Of a DNA stretch of 64,000 nt, positions 34,493 to 46,112 are shown in pieces (position 1 is the stretch's first letter; each line of letters starts with the position of its first letter). The notes under the pieces are model-generated. The model was not told where the DNA came from. It worked only from the letters and a program-made list of their open reading frames with translations, and ran no database searches. Both the position numbers and the translations under genes were made by a program. The stretch comes from Romanomermis culicivorax (Eukaryota > Nematoda > Enoplea > Mermithida > Mermithidae): positions 124,001 through 188,000 of the forward strand of contig CAWUHX010000226.1 of the NCBI GenBank assembly GCA_963922205.1, written 5' to 3'.

Positions 34493-36812
34493 TCATCGTG
34501 GAACACGTGTTGCACCTTTCTGCTTATCGTTTCCCGAATTTTTTTGTTTGATTTCCACGTTTCCATGTTCTACTCGTGGTTGATCTGCAATGTCGGTGTC
34601 TTTTCTCATGCGGTAAAACATGTTGCCGTTGTATTCTCAATCGACGGTGCCGTCAGAACCTATTTTTTATATAAAAAATGACCGAAAATTCAGATGATGT
34701 AGAATTAGAAGATTGGAATGCTTAAAAAGAAGTGCTGATCTGAATTACATTTGTCGTAAAGTTTTTATCTTCCAGGATTCAAATTAATAGCTATATGTGC
34801 AAAGTATAGATCATCATTGGGTTGTGTCTAAGAACTGAATTTTTGGATTCCTTCTGCGTATTGACATCTTTTCCGTTTGTTATCTACTAAAGTGTCATCT
34901 ATTGCGTTCCATCAGCCTTTTCCGACGGAACGCAACGGAACGGAACGCAATCGACACTTAGTTACCGAACGAAAGTTTCCCTTTCGGTTCGGTTGGAGAT
35001 TACCGTCGGTCATTTTCTAGAAAATTTCAGTTATCCTTTCCGCTCGAAAGTGGATTTTCAGGCTGAGCATTTCAGGCTGTTGGCGATACGTTTCGTTCCG
35101 TCGAAAAGGGCAAGTATAAATGGTCCTTAAGACTTTAAGAAGTACGTGACTTGAGACAGCTATTTTGAAGACCTTGAACGGCGTGTAGTGAAATTTCAGG
35201 TGAAAATTCTTTTAGTCCTCATCAACTCTAATTCGCATTTCTGGTCTCCAACATCTCTACATAGAGATTAGGAGAAACGCCAAAAATTTCATATTCTCAT
35301 TTCACATACTTCCTTTGCCGGCTGAATTTCTGAACATCTCGAGAGCAAATCTTTTCGGTCTATTATAATCATTTGTCGATTGATCATCGTCTCCCACTCG
35401 TTTGCCGGTTGCAGATATCTGAAAACTTTATCTCAAAGAAATGAAGGAACTTTGAATCGGGGATATCTATGAGGCTGTTAGAGAAACTGTACATTTCAAC
35501 GGTCCGTCCTTGATTTTTTATCGGGGGATGGTCTAAGCAGCAGTTAATTTTTCCTGTAAACTACTGTTTTTTAAATTGGACTTGAAGTGTTCTTCGAACT
35601 TATCACTCTTAGCTATTCAAAGTTAATGTTTGTTCATGAAACTTTCGATTTGCTTTTTCTTGGAAGGTCAACCAAAATCGCTGAGCAATAGAGCTACCAA
35701 CTAATGAGTTCGTCGTAGACTTCACTGTATCAACTTTTGTGAGTATTAACAAGAAAATTATAGCTTTTGTGCTGGTTTTTTAAACATTTCTGGAACAAAC
35801 CAAACTAATCAATGCTGTGCAGCTAAAATTCGAGACGTCAAAAACATGAATTTTCAGCTTGTTAGAACATGACGATACGAAAAAGGCACTACTTAGAACA
35901 GAAAATGTTCTGTTTTGCTTTTCCACGTGTATACAAAAAAGTACAAGATGTTTTAAACTGATGGTTTATAGCGGTGCAGAAGAGGGTAGCACAGAAAAGC
36001 AGTGCTCTCAACACAATACTTTTTCCTGATTATCGAACATACTGTTGCTAGTGTATGAAATTTTTAAGGCGAAAGTTTACAAGATAATCGATGAACAGAA
36101 TCCGAAGATTTTTGCCTACCACACCGTAAAACTGTTTCAGATTTTATAACAACGATTGATAGTCATTTATAGAAAATAATAGAAGCCGCCCATCAGATGG
36201 AGCCTCACACTCGTAGAACCTGCTGATTCTATAATAGTTCTGACGACTTTGGAAGTTTCACTGAAAACGACGGTGCTTTCCGCCGTCTCGCAACAGGAAT
36301 CAGTAGTCATGCAGCTTCAGATTTTGATGAAAACAGAAAGCTTCAAGTTCATGATCTGGGGAAAAAATAGAAATAAGCCCTTTATACAGTTCATTTATTC
36401 TGGAATGATAGACAGCTATCGTAGTTTCGGCGGCACAGCCTTACTAGAGATCAGAAATTCGTTGAAAAAGATGATAATCAGGAATCTGCATCATGCAGAA
36501 AAATTTTCTTTAAATGAGTCGATGATCCTTCCATAATTTTACACAGACCTCGCTGCATCGGCCATCCCAAAATAAATGGAATGTTATTTTTTACTGCCCA
36601 TTAGATCAAGTATAATCAAAATTTCTATTGTTTTCTACATTTATGCAAACTTTTATGCAAACAAGGCCCATAAGGAAAACGGGTGTAGCATTACTCCATT
36701 CACATAGGGCTATGAAATGCATTATAGATTACAGAATTAGGACTTTAGTTAGAAGATTTTTTCGTTTTCTTACCATAAATAAAGCGCACATAATCAAGAT
36801 CAAAGAATTCAT
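34493..36812 (-). pseudogene. Novel secreted protein family, copy C (nonsense codon)
   Basis: Exons are 36774-36812, 35310-35418 and 34493-34659, all with GT-AG junctions. Exon 1 ([13 protein letters not shown]) and exon 2 (core [15 protein letters not shown], then [10 protein letters not shown]) are intact. In exon 3 the codon TCA of the other copies is TGA, so translation would stop after 56 residues (SSDGTVD-stop). The rest of exon 3 stays open in the old frame apart from a one-codon deletion shared with D and E, so the stop looks recent. The truncated product would still include the signal peptide and the RPKR-FAL peptide, so loss of function is likely but not certain. Intron 2 holds an extra GGAACGCAA-rich insertion near 34895-35125. 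Confidence 0.7.
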
Positions 36813-36889
36813 ATTCGTAAGCGCGTAGAGTAAAAATAGCAAAATAGTTGATCGTTAGCCGCACTTTTCATGCTTCAAAATCAGTTTTC

Positions 36890-36908
36890 TGATCACATTT
36901 ATAGGAAT
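36890..36908 (-). promoter_or_regulatory. TATA-type core promoter of copy C
   Basis: TCCTATAAATGTGATC on the - strand, about 80-95 bases before the copy C start, with the conserved TTTTGAAGCATGAAAAGT downstream. Confidence 0.5.
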
Positions 36909-37347
36909 AATTGAAAGCAATGATTTGATGACCCTAAGTCTAATGACTATAATCAAACATTGGTACGATAATAATAAGGCCACCAATTCTAATTTTATCA
37001 TGAAATTCTAATTTGCATATAGATGCGGTCATGATGGCAGCAAAATAACTACAGTATTCAGGTTTTTCGGGTCTTTTACGCCTTTTTTTTTATAAATCGA
37101 CACTGCTCATGCAAAGAGATCATGCTGTAAGTATGGGAAATTTAGTTTGCAGGTTTGAGCTCTAATAAACAGCAGATCAAATCAGATGGAAAACCAAATC
37201 AAAACAAGATTTTTCAAGCGGTTCAAAGCTTGAATCTTTTGTCGTATACTTGTAACTTCATTATTTATTTAAAAAGGTAAGCATAATTTATTTTGAATAC
37301 TGACGTAATAGAACTACCGAGTATAAAGGTTAAAGAAATACTGACGG

Positions 37348-37791
37348 CTAACGTCCACCATAACCATAGATTGGTAATAGCACGATACCACCATTACCAC
37401 GGCGATTGGAATTCATGCCGCCATAGCCCCCGCGCCCTCCGCTTCTGCCACCACCGCGGTTGCCGTAGCCCCTGCTTCTCCAACCACCACCATTGGAACT
37501 TTGAGCCAAATTTTCGACGGACCTTCTGATTCGTCGGGTCTCGTCATCAACTTCCGTTTCTTCGATTAAAGATGTGGGAGTAGCAGGCTCCTGGACAACG
37601 GTCGGCTTGGATTTTCGATGGCCCGGACCTTTTTCGTTCGACTCTCCCTTACCTTTTCGACCTACTCCGCCCTTGTCGTGCGGTCTTTTGTCGCCACTTT
37701 CGGGCAACTGCTGGCCGGTGGATTCTGCCTCAAGTGGTGTTTGCAGCCAATGGGTTGGATGGTTTTCACTATTTAGTTTTTCACATGAAGT
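37348..37791 (-). CDS. RGG/Gly-rich C-terminal exon of an unidentified protein
   Basis: A 147-codon open exon beginning right after a strong acceptor (TTTTCCTTCCAG at 37792-37803) and ending in a stop. No ATG opens it, so it must be a 3' terminal exon. The first 100 residues are charged and polar (for example KRPHDKGGVGRKGKGESNEK and IEETEVDDETRRIRRSVENL). The last 45 form an RGG/GYGG tract (NRGGGRSGGRGGYGG) typical of RNA-binding proteins. GC content and codon use differ sharply from the surrounding AT-rich DNA, supporting real coding. I could not find the preceding exon, and a segmental duplication begins only about 490 bp upstream, so the gene may have been cut by rearrangement. It lies between copies C and D of the secreted-protein array on the same strand. 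Confidence 0.6.
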   Translation of the reverse strand, partial: TSCEKLNSENHPTHWLQTPLEAESTGQQLPESGDKRPHDKGGVGRKGKGESNEKGPGHRKSKPTVVQEPATPTSLIEETEVDDETRRIRRSVENLAQSSNGGGWRSRGYGNRGGGRSGGRGGYGGMNSNRRGNGGIVLLPIYGYGGR

Positions 37792-38279
37792 CTGGAAGGA
37801 AAAGTTCCAAGTTGCAGCAAATTCAGCAATCTACCTGTCGATTTACCTCAATAAGTTAAGTAAAGCTAATTTTTGGTTTCTGCTTCTGTCTATTAGTTGT
37901 ATTCTCATGTGTAAAAATCGGTGAATGATGCAGAGATGAGCTTATTCAAGGTTGAGCAAAATACTTTCATATCAGTGTCAGTCATTATCTGTAACTGTAA
38001 CAAAGTAAGTTTGTATGCTACAAAAATACTTTTACGTATAACTCACATACGACTTTTCTATCTTCAATCTAAATATGTGTTTCAAGCAGTGTAAATTATT
38101 CAAGTCGAATACATGATTACAGTTATTCCAAAATCATAAAATTGAGTTTCGAGAGTGGGAATTTGATGCGCTATTGTGTAATCTAAACTCCGCTTTCTCT
38201 AATTGAGCCTTGACGGCGTTAAATGATTTTATGCAGATATGCATCGCAATGCAATTTCTTTTTTACAGGTCAACTGCAG

Positions 38280-40080
38280 ACACTTCTGTTCTATCTTTTA
38301 CCTACTGTTTACTACATTATTTTACTTCTCATGTCTTTATCATTCGTTTTTTGTTTTGCCTTTACTGCTTAATTGTTTTATTCATTTCATCTTATTTGTT
38401 CATTTCATTTTTTTTATTTATTTGATCAATTTCATTTTTTTGCAACGCGATTAAGCTGCCTACAAAACAACTGATAATTTTTTGCTTTTGTTTTTTTCAA
38501 ACGTTCCGAAAAAATGTCTTTCTCACAAAAATTTTTGTGTGATTTTGGAATGGTCCGTTCGTGCATACCTACCGCAACTGCAGTACAAAAGCATGTAAAA
38601 TTTAGATGGCCAAATGCAACTGAAAATAGAAAATCTCAACTAGCAAAAACGACTTTAATTTAAATAATTTGTATATTTATCATAAAAGGATGTGCGTGTT
38701 TACTTTATGTAATGCATAGAAATTTTTAGTATTCGCTGTATTGAGATTCGCTCTTTTGAGAACCGCCGTATTGAGATTTCGCTGTATTGAGAATCACTGT
38801 TCTGAGACTTCGCCGTAATGAGAAACGCTGTTTTGAGTCTCGCTATTTTGAGTTTCGCTGTTGTAAGTTTCGCTGTATTGGGGACACGCCGTCCAGTTCA
38901 CGAGAAGTACAAACAAGCAGACGTTATTTCTTACCGAATATTGATGGTGTTGTGAGAAGCCCGTGAGAAAATGATACGTTTTGTAAATTTAACTTGAAAT
39001 TTTTTGTTACGTCACAACATAGTCGACATAATGGGACAGTCACAGCAATAGGATTTTTAATATTTTCACATACAACATTAGTCGAGGTAACGCGACAGTC
39101 GAAGTAACATGAACGGTTGTGGTAATGGGAAGTTTCCATTGTGTTATAACATTAGTCGAGGTAACGGCATGGTCGAGGTAACGGGACACAATCGAAAATA
39201 CAAACAAGTGCCAAAAATGGATGAAAAACTAAAACTAAGAAAATCAGCGAGATCGAAAGAAACGTTCAAAATGTGCCTACGGTAGAGCAAACATAGCATT
39301 GAGCATTCAAGAAATAGTTACTAATACTCATTTTTACTCACGTTATCACTTTTCTGACAAAGGAACTTTTTCCAGTAGAGTTTCTGAAATAATGGTGCCT
39401 CTAATAGCCAAAACCTAGCTGTGGAATGTTACACTTGCTGTTCGTCCCAGTGATCCTCATTTACACTAAAATTAGCACCAGTGTACTTAACAAAGTAAGT
39501 CTTCCCATACACGTGATATGAACAACCAAAGAAGCCCATAACATGCCAGTGCATCTAATAGAAAGGTATTTCTGAGAACTGTAGTATTGTTCATATGTTG
39601 AATGTATGCACACCTGTAATATTCTGAGATATTCGAGCCTAAATCTTAGCAAAGTTGGTCTAGATTGGTAACGGCATAGGATCTGTTCATGAAAATGTGA
39701 ACATGTGAAGTAATTTCTAATTTGTATGTGCACTAGTAAATCTAATCTTCCATATATTTGTATGTGTATATCGTAATAGCTGAGATCAAGCGTAGTAGGC
39801 AATCTACAAATTTTGCTTTCAATAAGGACCACCGTGAAGAACCCCGTAACATAACTCAGCTCGTGTCGGGAAATCGAATGCATAATAACTTGTTGCATCA
39901 ACTTCTAGCCAAAACGCTCGCTCGGTTGAGTGGGATGATCCAAGCTGTGAAAAATGTTGAATTGTGAGGTCAATGTGACAAAAAAGCACAATAAAGTCTC
40001 AAAAGTTTAATAATCACATCCTTTATTAGCAGTACATCTCCTATTGAAAAAACATTTCAAAGGATTAGTGTATTTATCAT
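38280..40080. repeat. 1.8 kb segmental duplication, copy 2
   Basis: Near-identical to 19597-21400. It starts abruptly inside the T-rich part of the foldback-like element, so the left arm is missing here, and runs to the 3' flank of gene D. The lack of divergence compared with genes A and D themselves suggests a later duplication or gene conversion of the flank only. Confidence 0.92.
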
Positions 40081-40119
40081 TTATATCTAATGGTCGCTTG
40101 TAGCAGCGCGATGTCTTTC

Positions 40120-41787
40120 TCATTGTGGAACACCTGTTGCACCTTTCTGCTTATCGTTTCCCGAATTTTTTCGTTTGATCTCCACGTTTCTTGGTTCCAC
40201 TCGTCGTTGATGTGCTATGTCGGTGTCTTTTCTCGTGCGGTGAAACATGATGCCGTTGTATTCTGAATCATCGGTGTCGTCAGAACCTATTTTTTATTTT
40301 AAAAAAATTGAAAAATATGAGGATGAAAATTAGAAGTGATTTGAATACTTCAAAAGAAGTGCCAATCTGAATCACATTCACCGTAAAGTTTTGATCTTCC
40401 ACGATTCAATCAAATAGCTATGCATGCTAGATATATATCATAATTCGGTGGCGTGCGAAAACTGAATTTTTAAATTCCACCTGTGTATTAGACATTTTCT
40501 TCGTTTGTTATCTAATAAGACTCGGAGGAATACGTGACTTGAGACAGATATTTTGAAGACATTGAACTGTGTGTGTGGCGATATTTCGGGCAAAATTTTT
40601 CCAATTCTTATCAACTGTCTGTCTACAAAGCTCTACATAGAGTAATGTTATGAGAAATGCCTTAAATTTCATATTCTAATTTCACATACTTCCTTTGCCG
40701 GCTGAATTTCTGAACATCCCTAGAGCGAATCTTTTCGGTCTGTTATAATCATTCGTCGATTGATCATCGTCTCTCACTGGTTTGCCGTTTGCTGATATCT
40801 GGAAAAGTCTATTTCGAAGAAATGTAGGAACTTTGAATCAGAAGCATCTGTGAGGCAGTTCGGTAAACTGCACAATTCAATGGTTTTGTCTTAATTGTTG
40901 ATCGGAATAATATTTAGTCTGTTTTTTTATATCACACCTGTGAATCGAAGGTACAAAAATTAATATTGCTGTCGAAACTGTTTGCATAAAGCTTTCAGGA
41001 CAGAACTTTTTTTTCAAAAAGTTCTTTAAAGGTTAGTCGAGTATGTACTCTAATTTTCAGTCCCGTGTGATACATAGTTGAGCAGAAAAAGGTAAAAATC
41101 TAAAATAATACTTGATGGCTGGCGTTTAGACAATTTTAATTATCCAGAAAATTATAGAAACCTTTTTTTCTACAGGGTACTCCAAAAAGCAGCTAATTTT
41201 GCTTGAAACACATTTTTTCCTATTTTTCCTTATATATTTTGAGCTCATTACCTATTATTTGAAGTTCATGTTTGTTCATGTAACTCTCGAGTTGCATTCC
41301 ACAAACTAATGATTTCTTAGCAGACTTCACTGTATCAACTTTCGTGAGAATTAACAAGAAACTTGCAGCTCTTCTTAAATTATAGCCTTTGACCTTCTTT
41401 CCCAAACTTTTTCAAACAAAGCAAACCTCGAACTGTTATGCAGCTAAACTCCAAGACATTAGATGCTGGAATCTACACTTGGCAAAGTTGCCTTGTAATG
41501 AGTAGATCATAATTGAAATCCAATAAGACTCTAATTCAAAGCGTACATATAAGATGTCCTACCAGTGAGGGGGGTGAACCCAAAATTTTGGGATGGGGGT
41601 CCCAAAATTTCCAAAATGTTGGGGGCCCCAAAAAATCCCAAAACATTCGGTAGAAAGCCGAAAATTTCGAAATTTTTCCCAAAAAAGGCCAAAAAAAGCT
41701 TTTTTCCTAATTTTCCTCAGGTAGGGGGTTTCCGACATTTGGGTTTACCATAAATAGAGCGCACATAATGAAGATCAATGAATTCAT
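40120..41787 (-). CDS. Novel secreted protein family, gene D (intact)
   Basis: Exons are 41749-41787, 40690-40798 and 40120-40286, giving 104 residues. The exon 1 donor is ATG|GTAAAC; the other junctions are TTTTCCAG|, GGAA|GTATGT and AAATAG|. The signal peptide is MNSLIFIMCALFMISANG. The core [15 protein letters not shown] and [10 protein letters not shown] are present. Differences from gene A in the core are synonymous (AGATTC, GCTCTA). Exon 3 is open to VPQ-stop and, like copies C and E, lacks one Asn codon present in A and B. Intron 1 contains a CCCAAAATTT-rich insertion (41560-41745) ending next to exon 1. An AATAAA signal lies 93 bases past the stop. Confidence 0.74.
41560..41745. repeat. 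CCCAAAATTT-rich palindromic insertion
   Basis: Repeated words AAAATTTTGGGA, TCCCAAAATTTCC and CCCCAAAAAATCCC make this stretch self-complementary. It is absent from intron 1 of the other four family copies, so it was inserted in gene D, ending only a few bases from the exon 1 donor. Confidence 0.6.
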
Positions 41788-41862
41788 ATTCGTCGTCCTG
41801 TAGAATAAAAATACGGAATAGCTGATCGTCCTTCGTACCTTTCATGCTTCAAAATCCGTCAG

Positions 41863-41881
41863 CCGATCACATATATAGGAA
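41863..41881 (-). promoter_or_regulatory. TATA-type core promoter of gene D
   Basis: TCCTATATATGTGATC on the - strand, about 75-95 bases before the gene D start, followed by the family block TTTTGAAGCATGAAAGGTAC. Confidence 0.5.
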
Positions 41882-42304
41882 TAACTAAAAGCAATGATTT
41901 GATGACGTTAAGTCTAATGACTATAATCTGTATAATTGGTGCAATAATAATAATGTGAGCAATTCTAATTTGATAACGATACTCTAATTTTGATATATGC
42001 AATCATGACGGCAGAAAAATAATTACCATTTTCAGGTTTTCCGGGTCTTCTACGCAGTTTTTTAAAAATAAACGACACTGGTCAGCAAAGAGTTTGGGAA
42101 GGTTACGTAGCTGGCTCGAGCTCGGCTGGGAAAGCACATCATAAAATTTTAAACTTGATTCTTCAACTCTCAATATTTTTGAGCTGAATCGGAAAACATC
42201 AATTTTTTGGCAAAATCATAGAATCAAGACGTTTTTTTGGTTGTCTTCATTAGAAATTGGACCTAATTGAACAATTTTGGTTCCGGGTCTTGTCTGGTGC
42301 CAGA

Positions 42305-42870
42305 GGGGGTATTCTCATGTGAACGATTCTTAAGGGAGCGATTCTCAAATGAGCGCATTTTCAAATGAGTGAATTCCCAATTAGACGATTCTCAGATGAA
42401 AGATCGAGAGTGTAATAACACTTTCTTGATATTTAGCTTCTTTAGCTTATATTTTTCCTTTTATCTATTTATTTTTTCTTTAGTTTTCTGTGTATGTATT
42501 GCTTATGCTTTTGTTTACTTATATTTTCACGTTGTCACCTTTGTCCCTGCGACCCATTATTTTGTTTTTTCTAGTCATCAACTTTTTTCTTTTTCCCCAT
42601 GAAACAATACGTTACAAGTTAAAATTTTCAGTGATCAAAGTCCCCCTTATAATTCCTACACAGTTCGGCTGGGTCTATTTCCTATTTCATTCTCTCCTTT
42701 GTAATTTTTTCTTCATTTTTACGTCGTAATTTTTTGATTTTATTCCTTCATCTTTCTCTTCTTCTATTCTCCTACTCCTTTCTGTTTTTCTTTTTTTCAC
42801 ATTATTTTTCTTTCTTTCTTGCTGATTTCTCTATGTTGCTTTTTCTTTTTTTTTCACTTTTCTTCATTAT
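42305..42870. mobile_element. Foldback-like element 3, partial: 16-bp minisatellite and T-rich stretch
   Basis: 42305-42405 holds about six degenerate units of the type GCGATTCTCAAATGA, related to the inner minisatellite of foldback-like element 1. It is followed by a pyrimidine-rich stretch (42420-42870) like the one at 19470-19780. A lone inverted unit lies near 43800. No gene is visible. Confidence 0.45.
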
Positions 42871-43679
42871 TGTATGTATTCTCTTTCGTCATTATTAACA
42901 AAATTCTACTGCGTTGCATTAGTGCATTACGTCCACAACTGCATCCACAGTAGTAGTAGCAGCCTAGCAGCTAAACGACTATTTCCTGGAGTTTCTTGTT
43001 CTTACGACATGTGTCCTTATCATCGAGTCGGCCGAAGTTACGATATTCCAGGAATTTAGCCCACGGCTACCATGGGCTCCGAATCCTGCCATCTTCCTTA
43101 TGACATATCAAAGAAGTTTGAGCTAAAATAAAAAAAAAAGTTTCCGATCCATGTATTGATTGATGTCTTTCGTGAGTATTGATCAAAAAATCATGTAGTC
43201 AAGTGTTTTCGAAAATGCAGTTCCAAAAACAGTCTTCCAACAATTTTCATGATTTCTCCCGATTGAATAGTTAATTAATTGACCAGTGATATGCAAGAAA
43301 TCTCAGGTAGATAAAATCTCATTATCATGAAGAAGTTTTGGGGATCATTTCGATGATTTTCATATCTCAGTAACTTGTGGTTACCTCAAAATATCATTGG
43401 TAATCATTTCCACGCTTTTCAATGAAAAAGTGATTTAAGTGATCAGTGGTACTCGGGTAACCTCTCAAGATCTCAAGAATATTTGTTTAGTCTCTTATCT
43501 AGTGCATTTTCCTCTGATTATTTTTATTGCAGAAATGAAGAAATATAAGTCTACTTCAGAACGTATCATTCAAAGACAGCTTTACATTGAAAAAACTGAC
43601 ACATTATGAGGAAAATGTAGGAAAACACAAACAAGTGAAAAAATGGATGAAGAATAAAAAATAAGGAAATCAGCGAGAC

Positions 43680-44530
43680 TCAGAGAAACCTACAAAATGT
43701 GCGTAAACTAGTGGAAGCATAGCACTGAACACTCAAGAAAGAGTTACTTCCACTCATTTTTACTCACGATGCCACTTTTATGACAAAGTAACTTTTTTCA
43801 ACGGTGATTCTCAAATAAACCATGTTATGGTGCCTTTAATAGCCAAAAGCTAGCTGAGAAACGTTATATTGGCTGTTCCTCCCAGCGATCCTCATTAACA
43901 CTAAAATTGACACAAGTGTACTTAACAAAGGTAAGTTTTCCTATACATGTGATCCGAGCAACCAAAGAAACCCAAAACATTCCAAGGCATCTAATTGAAA
44001 GGTTCCTGAAAACCGTAATATTGTTCATGTGTGGAATAGAAATTCTAGTAATATTCTTCGGAATATACGAGGCTGATTCTTAGTAAACTTTGAACAGGTC
44101 TAGATTGTTAACGGCATAGGAGATGTTCACGAATATGTGAACACATGGAGTAACTTTTAAATTTGTGTGTCCACTACTATATCCCAATTATTGTATGGAT
44201 ACATTGAAGTCGCCGAGGTCAGGTATATACAAGCGTATCTGCCATGGCTAATTGCATGTAAATTTAGGTGCGGGAAGAATGAGAAGAACACCGTAACATT
44301 ACTCAGGTCGCATCCGGAAATCGAATGCACTATAACTTCTTGCATGAATTTCCACCCAGAAACACTTCCTTAGTTGTAAAGAATCATCCGAGCTGTGAAA
44401 AATGTCGAATTAAAGGATCAATGTGTTAAAAAACAACACAATATTGTCGTTAAAGTTTAATAATCACATCCTTATTAGCTGCATTTCTTTTAATTATAAA
44501 AATATTTCAAACGATTAGTGAATTGTCATT
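43680..44530. repeat. Diverged third copy of the array-flanking duplication
   Basis: Aligns by eye with 20580-21420 and 39260-40090 (shared words include TTTTTACTCACG, GTGTACTTAACAAAG and GGCATAGGA), but with many substitutions and indels. The identical long frames of the two young copies are broken here. Confidence 0.75.
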
Positions 44531-44568
44531 TATATATAATGGTCATTTGTAGTTGACCGATGTCCTCC

Positions 44569-46036
44569 TCATTGTGGAACACCTGTCGTCCCTTTCCGCT
44601 TATCGTTTCCCAAACTTTTATGTTTGAATTCCACGTTTCCTGGTTCTACTCGTCGTTGATATGCAACGTCGGTGTCTCTTCTCATGCGGTGAAATATGAT
44701 GCCGTTGTATTCTGAATCGTCGGTGTCGTCAGAACCTATTTTTTATTTTAAAAAATTGAAAAATAAGATGATGTAAAATTAGAATTGATTTGAATACTCA
44801 AAAAGAAGTGCCAATCTGAATCACGTTTATCGTAGAGTTCTGATCTTCCAGGATTCAAATAAATAGCAATGCGTGCAAGATATATATCATAATTCGGTGG
44901 TGTGCAAAAACTGTATTTTCAGATTCCACCTGTGTATTAGACATTTTCTTCGTTTGTTATCTAATAAGACTCTGAGAAGTACGTGGTGACTTGATACAGG
45001 TATTTTGAAGACATTGAACTGTGCGTGGTGATATTTTAGGTAAAAATTTTCCAATTCTTATCAGATCTAATTCGCATCTGTGGTCTCCAGAGCTCTACAT
45101 AAGAGTAATGTTATGAGAAATGCCTTAAATTTCATATTCTTATTTCACATACTTCCTTTTTCCGCCGAATTTCTGAACATCCAGAGAGCAAATCTTTTCG
45201 GTCTGTTATAGTCATTCGTCGACTGATCGTCTCTCACTGGATTGCCATTTGCTAATATCTAGAAAAGTTCATTTCGAAGAAATGCTTTGAATCAGAAGCC
45301 CCTTGTGAGGCAGTTAGACAAACGGTAAAATTCAATGGTCTACTCTTGATTTTTTGATCGGAATAACATTTAATCTGTTCCTTCATATCACATCTGTAAA
45401 TCGAGGGTACAAAAATCAACATTACCGCCGAAACCGTTTGCACAAAGCTTTTAGGACAGAAATTTTTCTCAAAAAGTTTTTAAAGGCTAGTCGAGTATGT
45501 ACTCTAATTTTCAGTCCTGTGTGACAAATGATTGAGCAGCGAAAGGTAAAAATATAAAATACTTGCTGGCTGGTGTTTAGACAATATTAATGATTGGGAA
45601 AGTGATGGAAACCTTTTGGTCTATTACAGGGTAGTCTTAAAAGCAGCTAATTTTGCTTGCAACACACTTTTTCCATTGGAATATTAGTATACTTTGAACT
45701 CATTACCCGTTATTCGAAGTTCATGTTTGTTCATGTAACTCTCGATTTCGAGTCATCAGTCTATAAAATTTCGGTTTGTATTCAGCTGTACAATAATTAA
45801 ACAAGAAAATTTTTGATTTTCTACTGTTTCTACAACAAAATCTTTGAACAATAGAACTCTTGATTAGTTGTCCCACTATCAGCTAATGAGTTCATGGTAG
45901 CCTTTTTGTTCAACTAGAAACTTAAAGCTTTTGTCCTGGTTCTTATAATTGTTTAATTGAGTATGACTCTATTTTGAAAATTTTGTCGTCTTCTTAATAT
46001 AAATGACGCACACATAATGAAGACCAAAGAGTTCAT
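44569..46036 (-). pseudogene. Novel secreted protein family, copy E (lost exon 1 donor)
   Basis: Exon equivalents are 45998-46036, 45153-45258 and 44569-44735. Exon 3 is open (SSDDTDDSEYNGIIFHR... to VPQ-stop), and exon 2 keeps [15 protein letters not shown] but has a Gly-to-Trp change right after it and a one-codon deletion. The exon 1 donor, ATG|GTAAGA in other copies, is ATA|TTAAGA here, so the GT is gone and the signal-peptide exon cannot be spliced normally. The polyadenylation hexamer is also altered. A nearby cryptic donor could rescue it, so pseudogene status is likely rather than proven. Confidence 0.65.
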
Positions 46037-46112
46037 ATTCGTTATCGTGTAGAGTAAAAATATAAAATAGTCCGATGGTCCGTCGTACTTTTCATGCTTC
46101 AGAATCCGTTTT

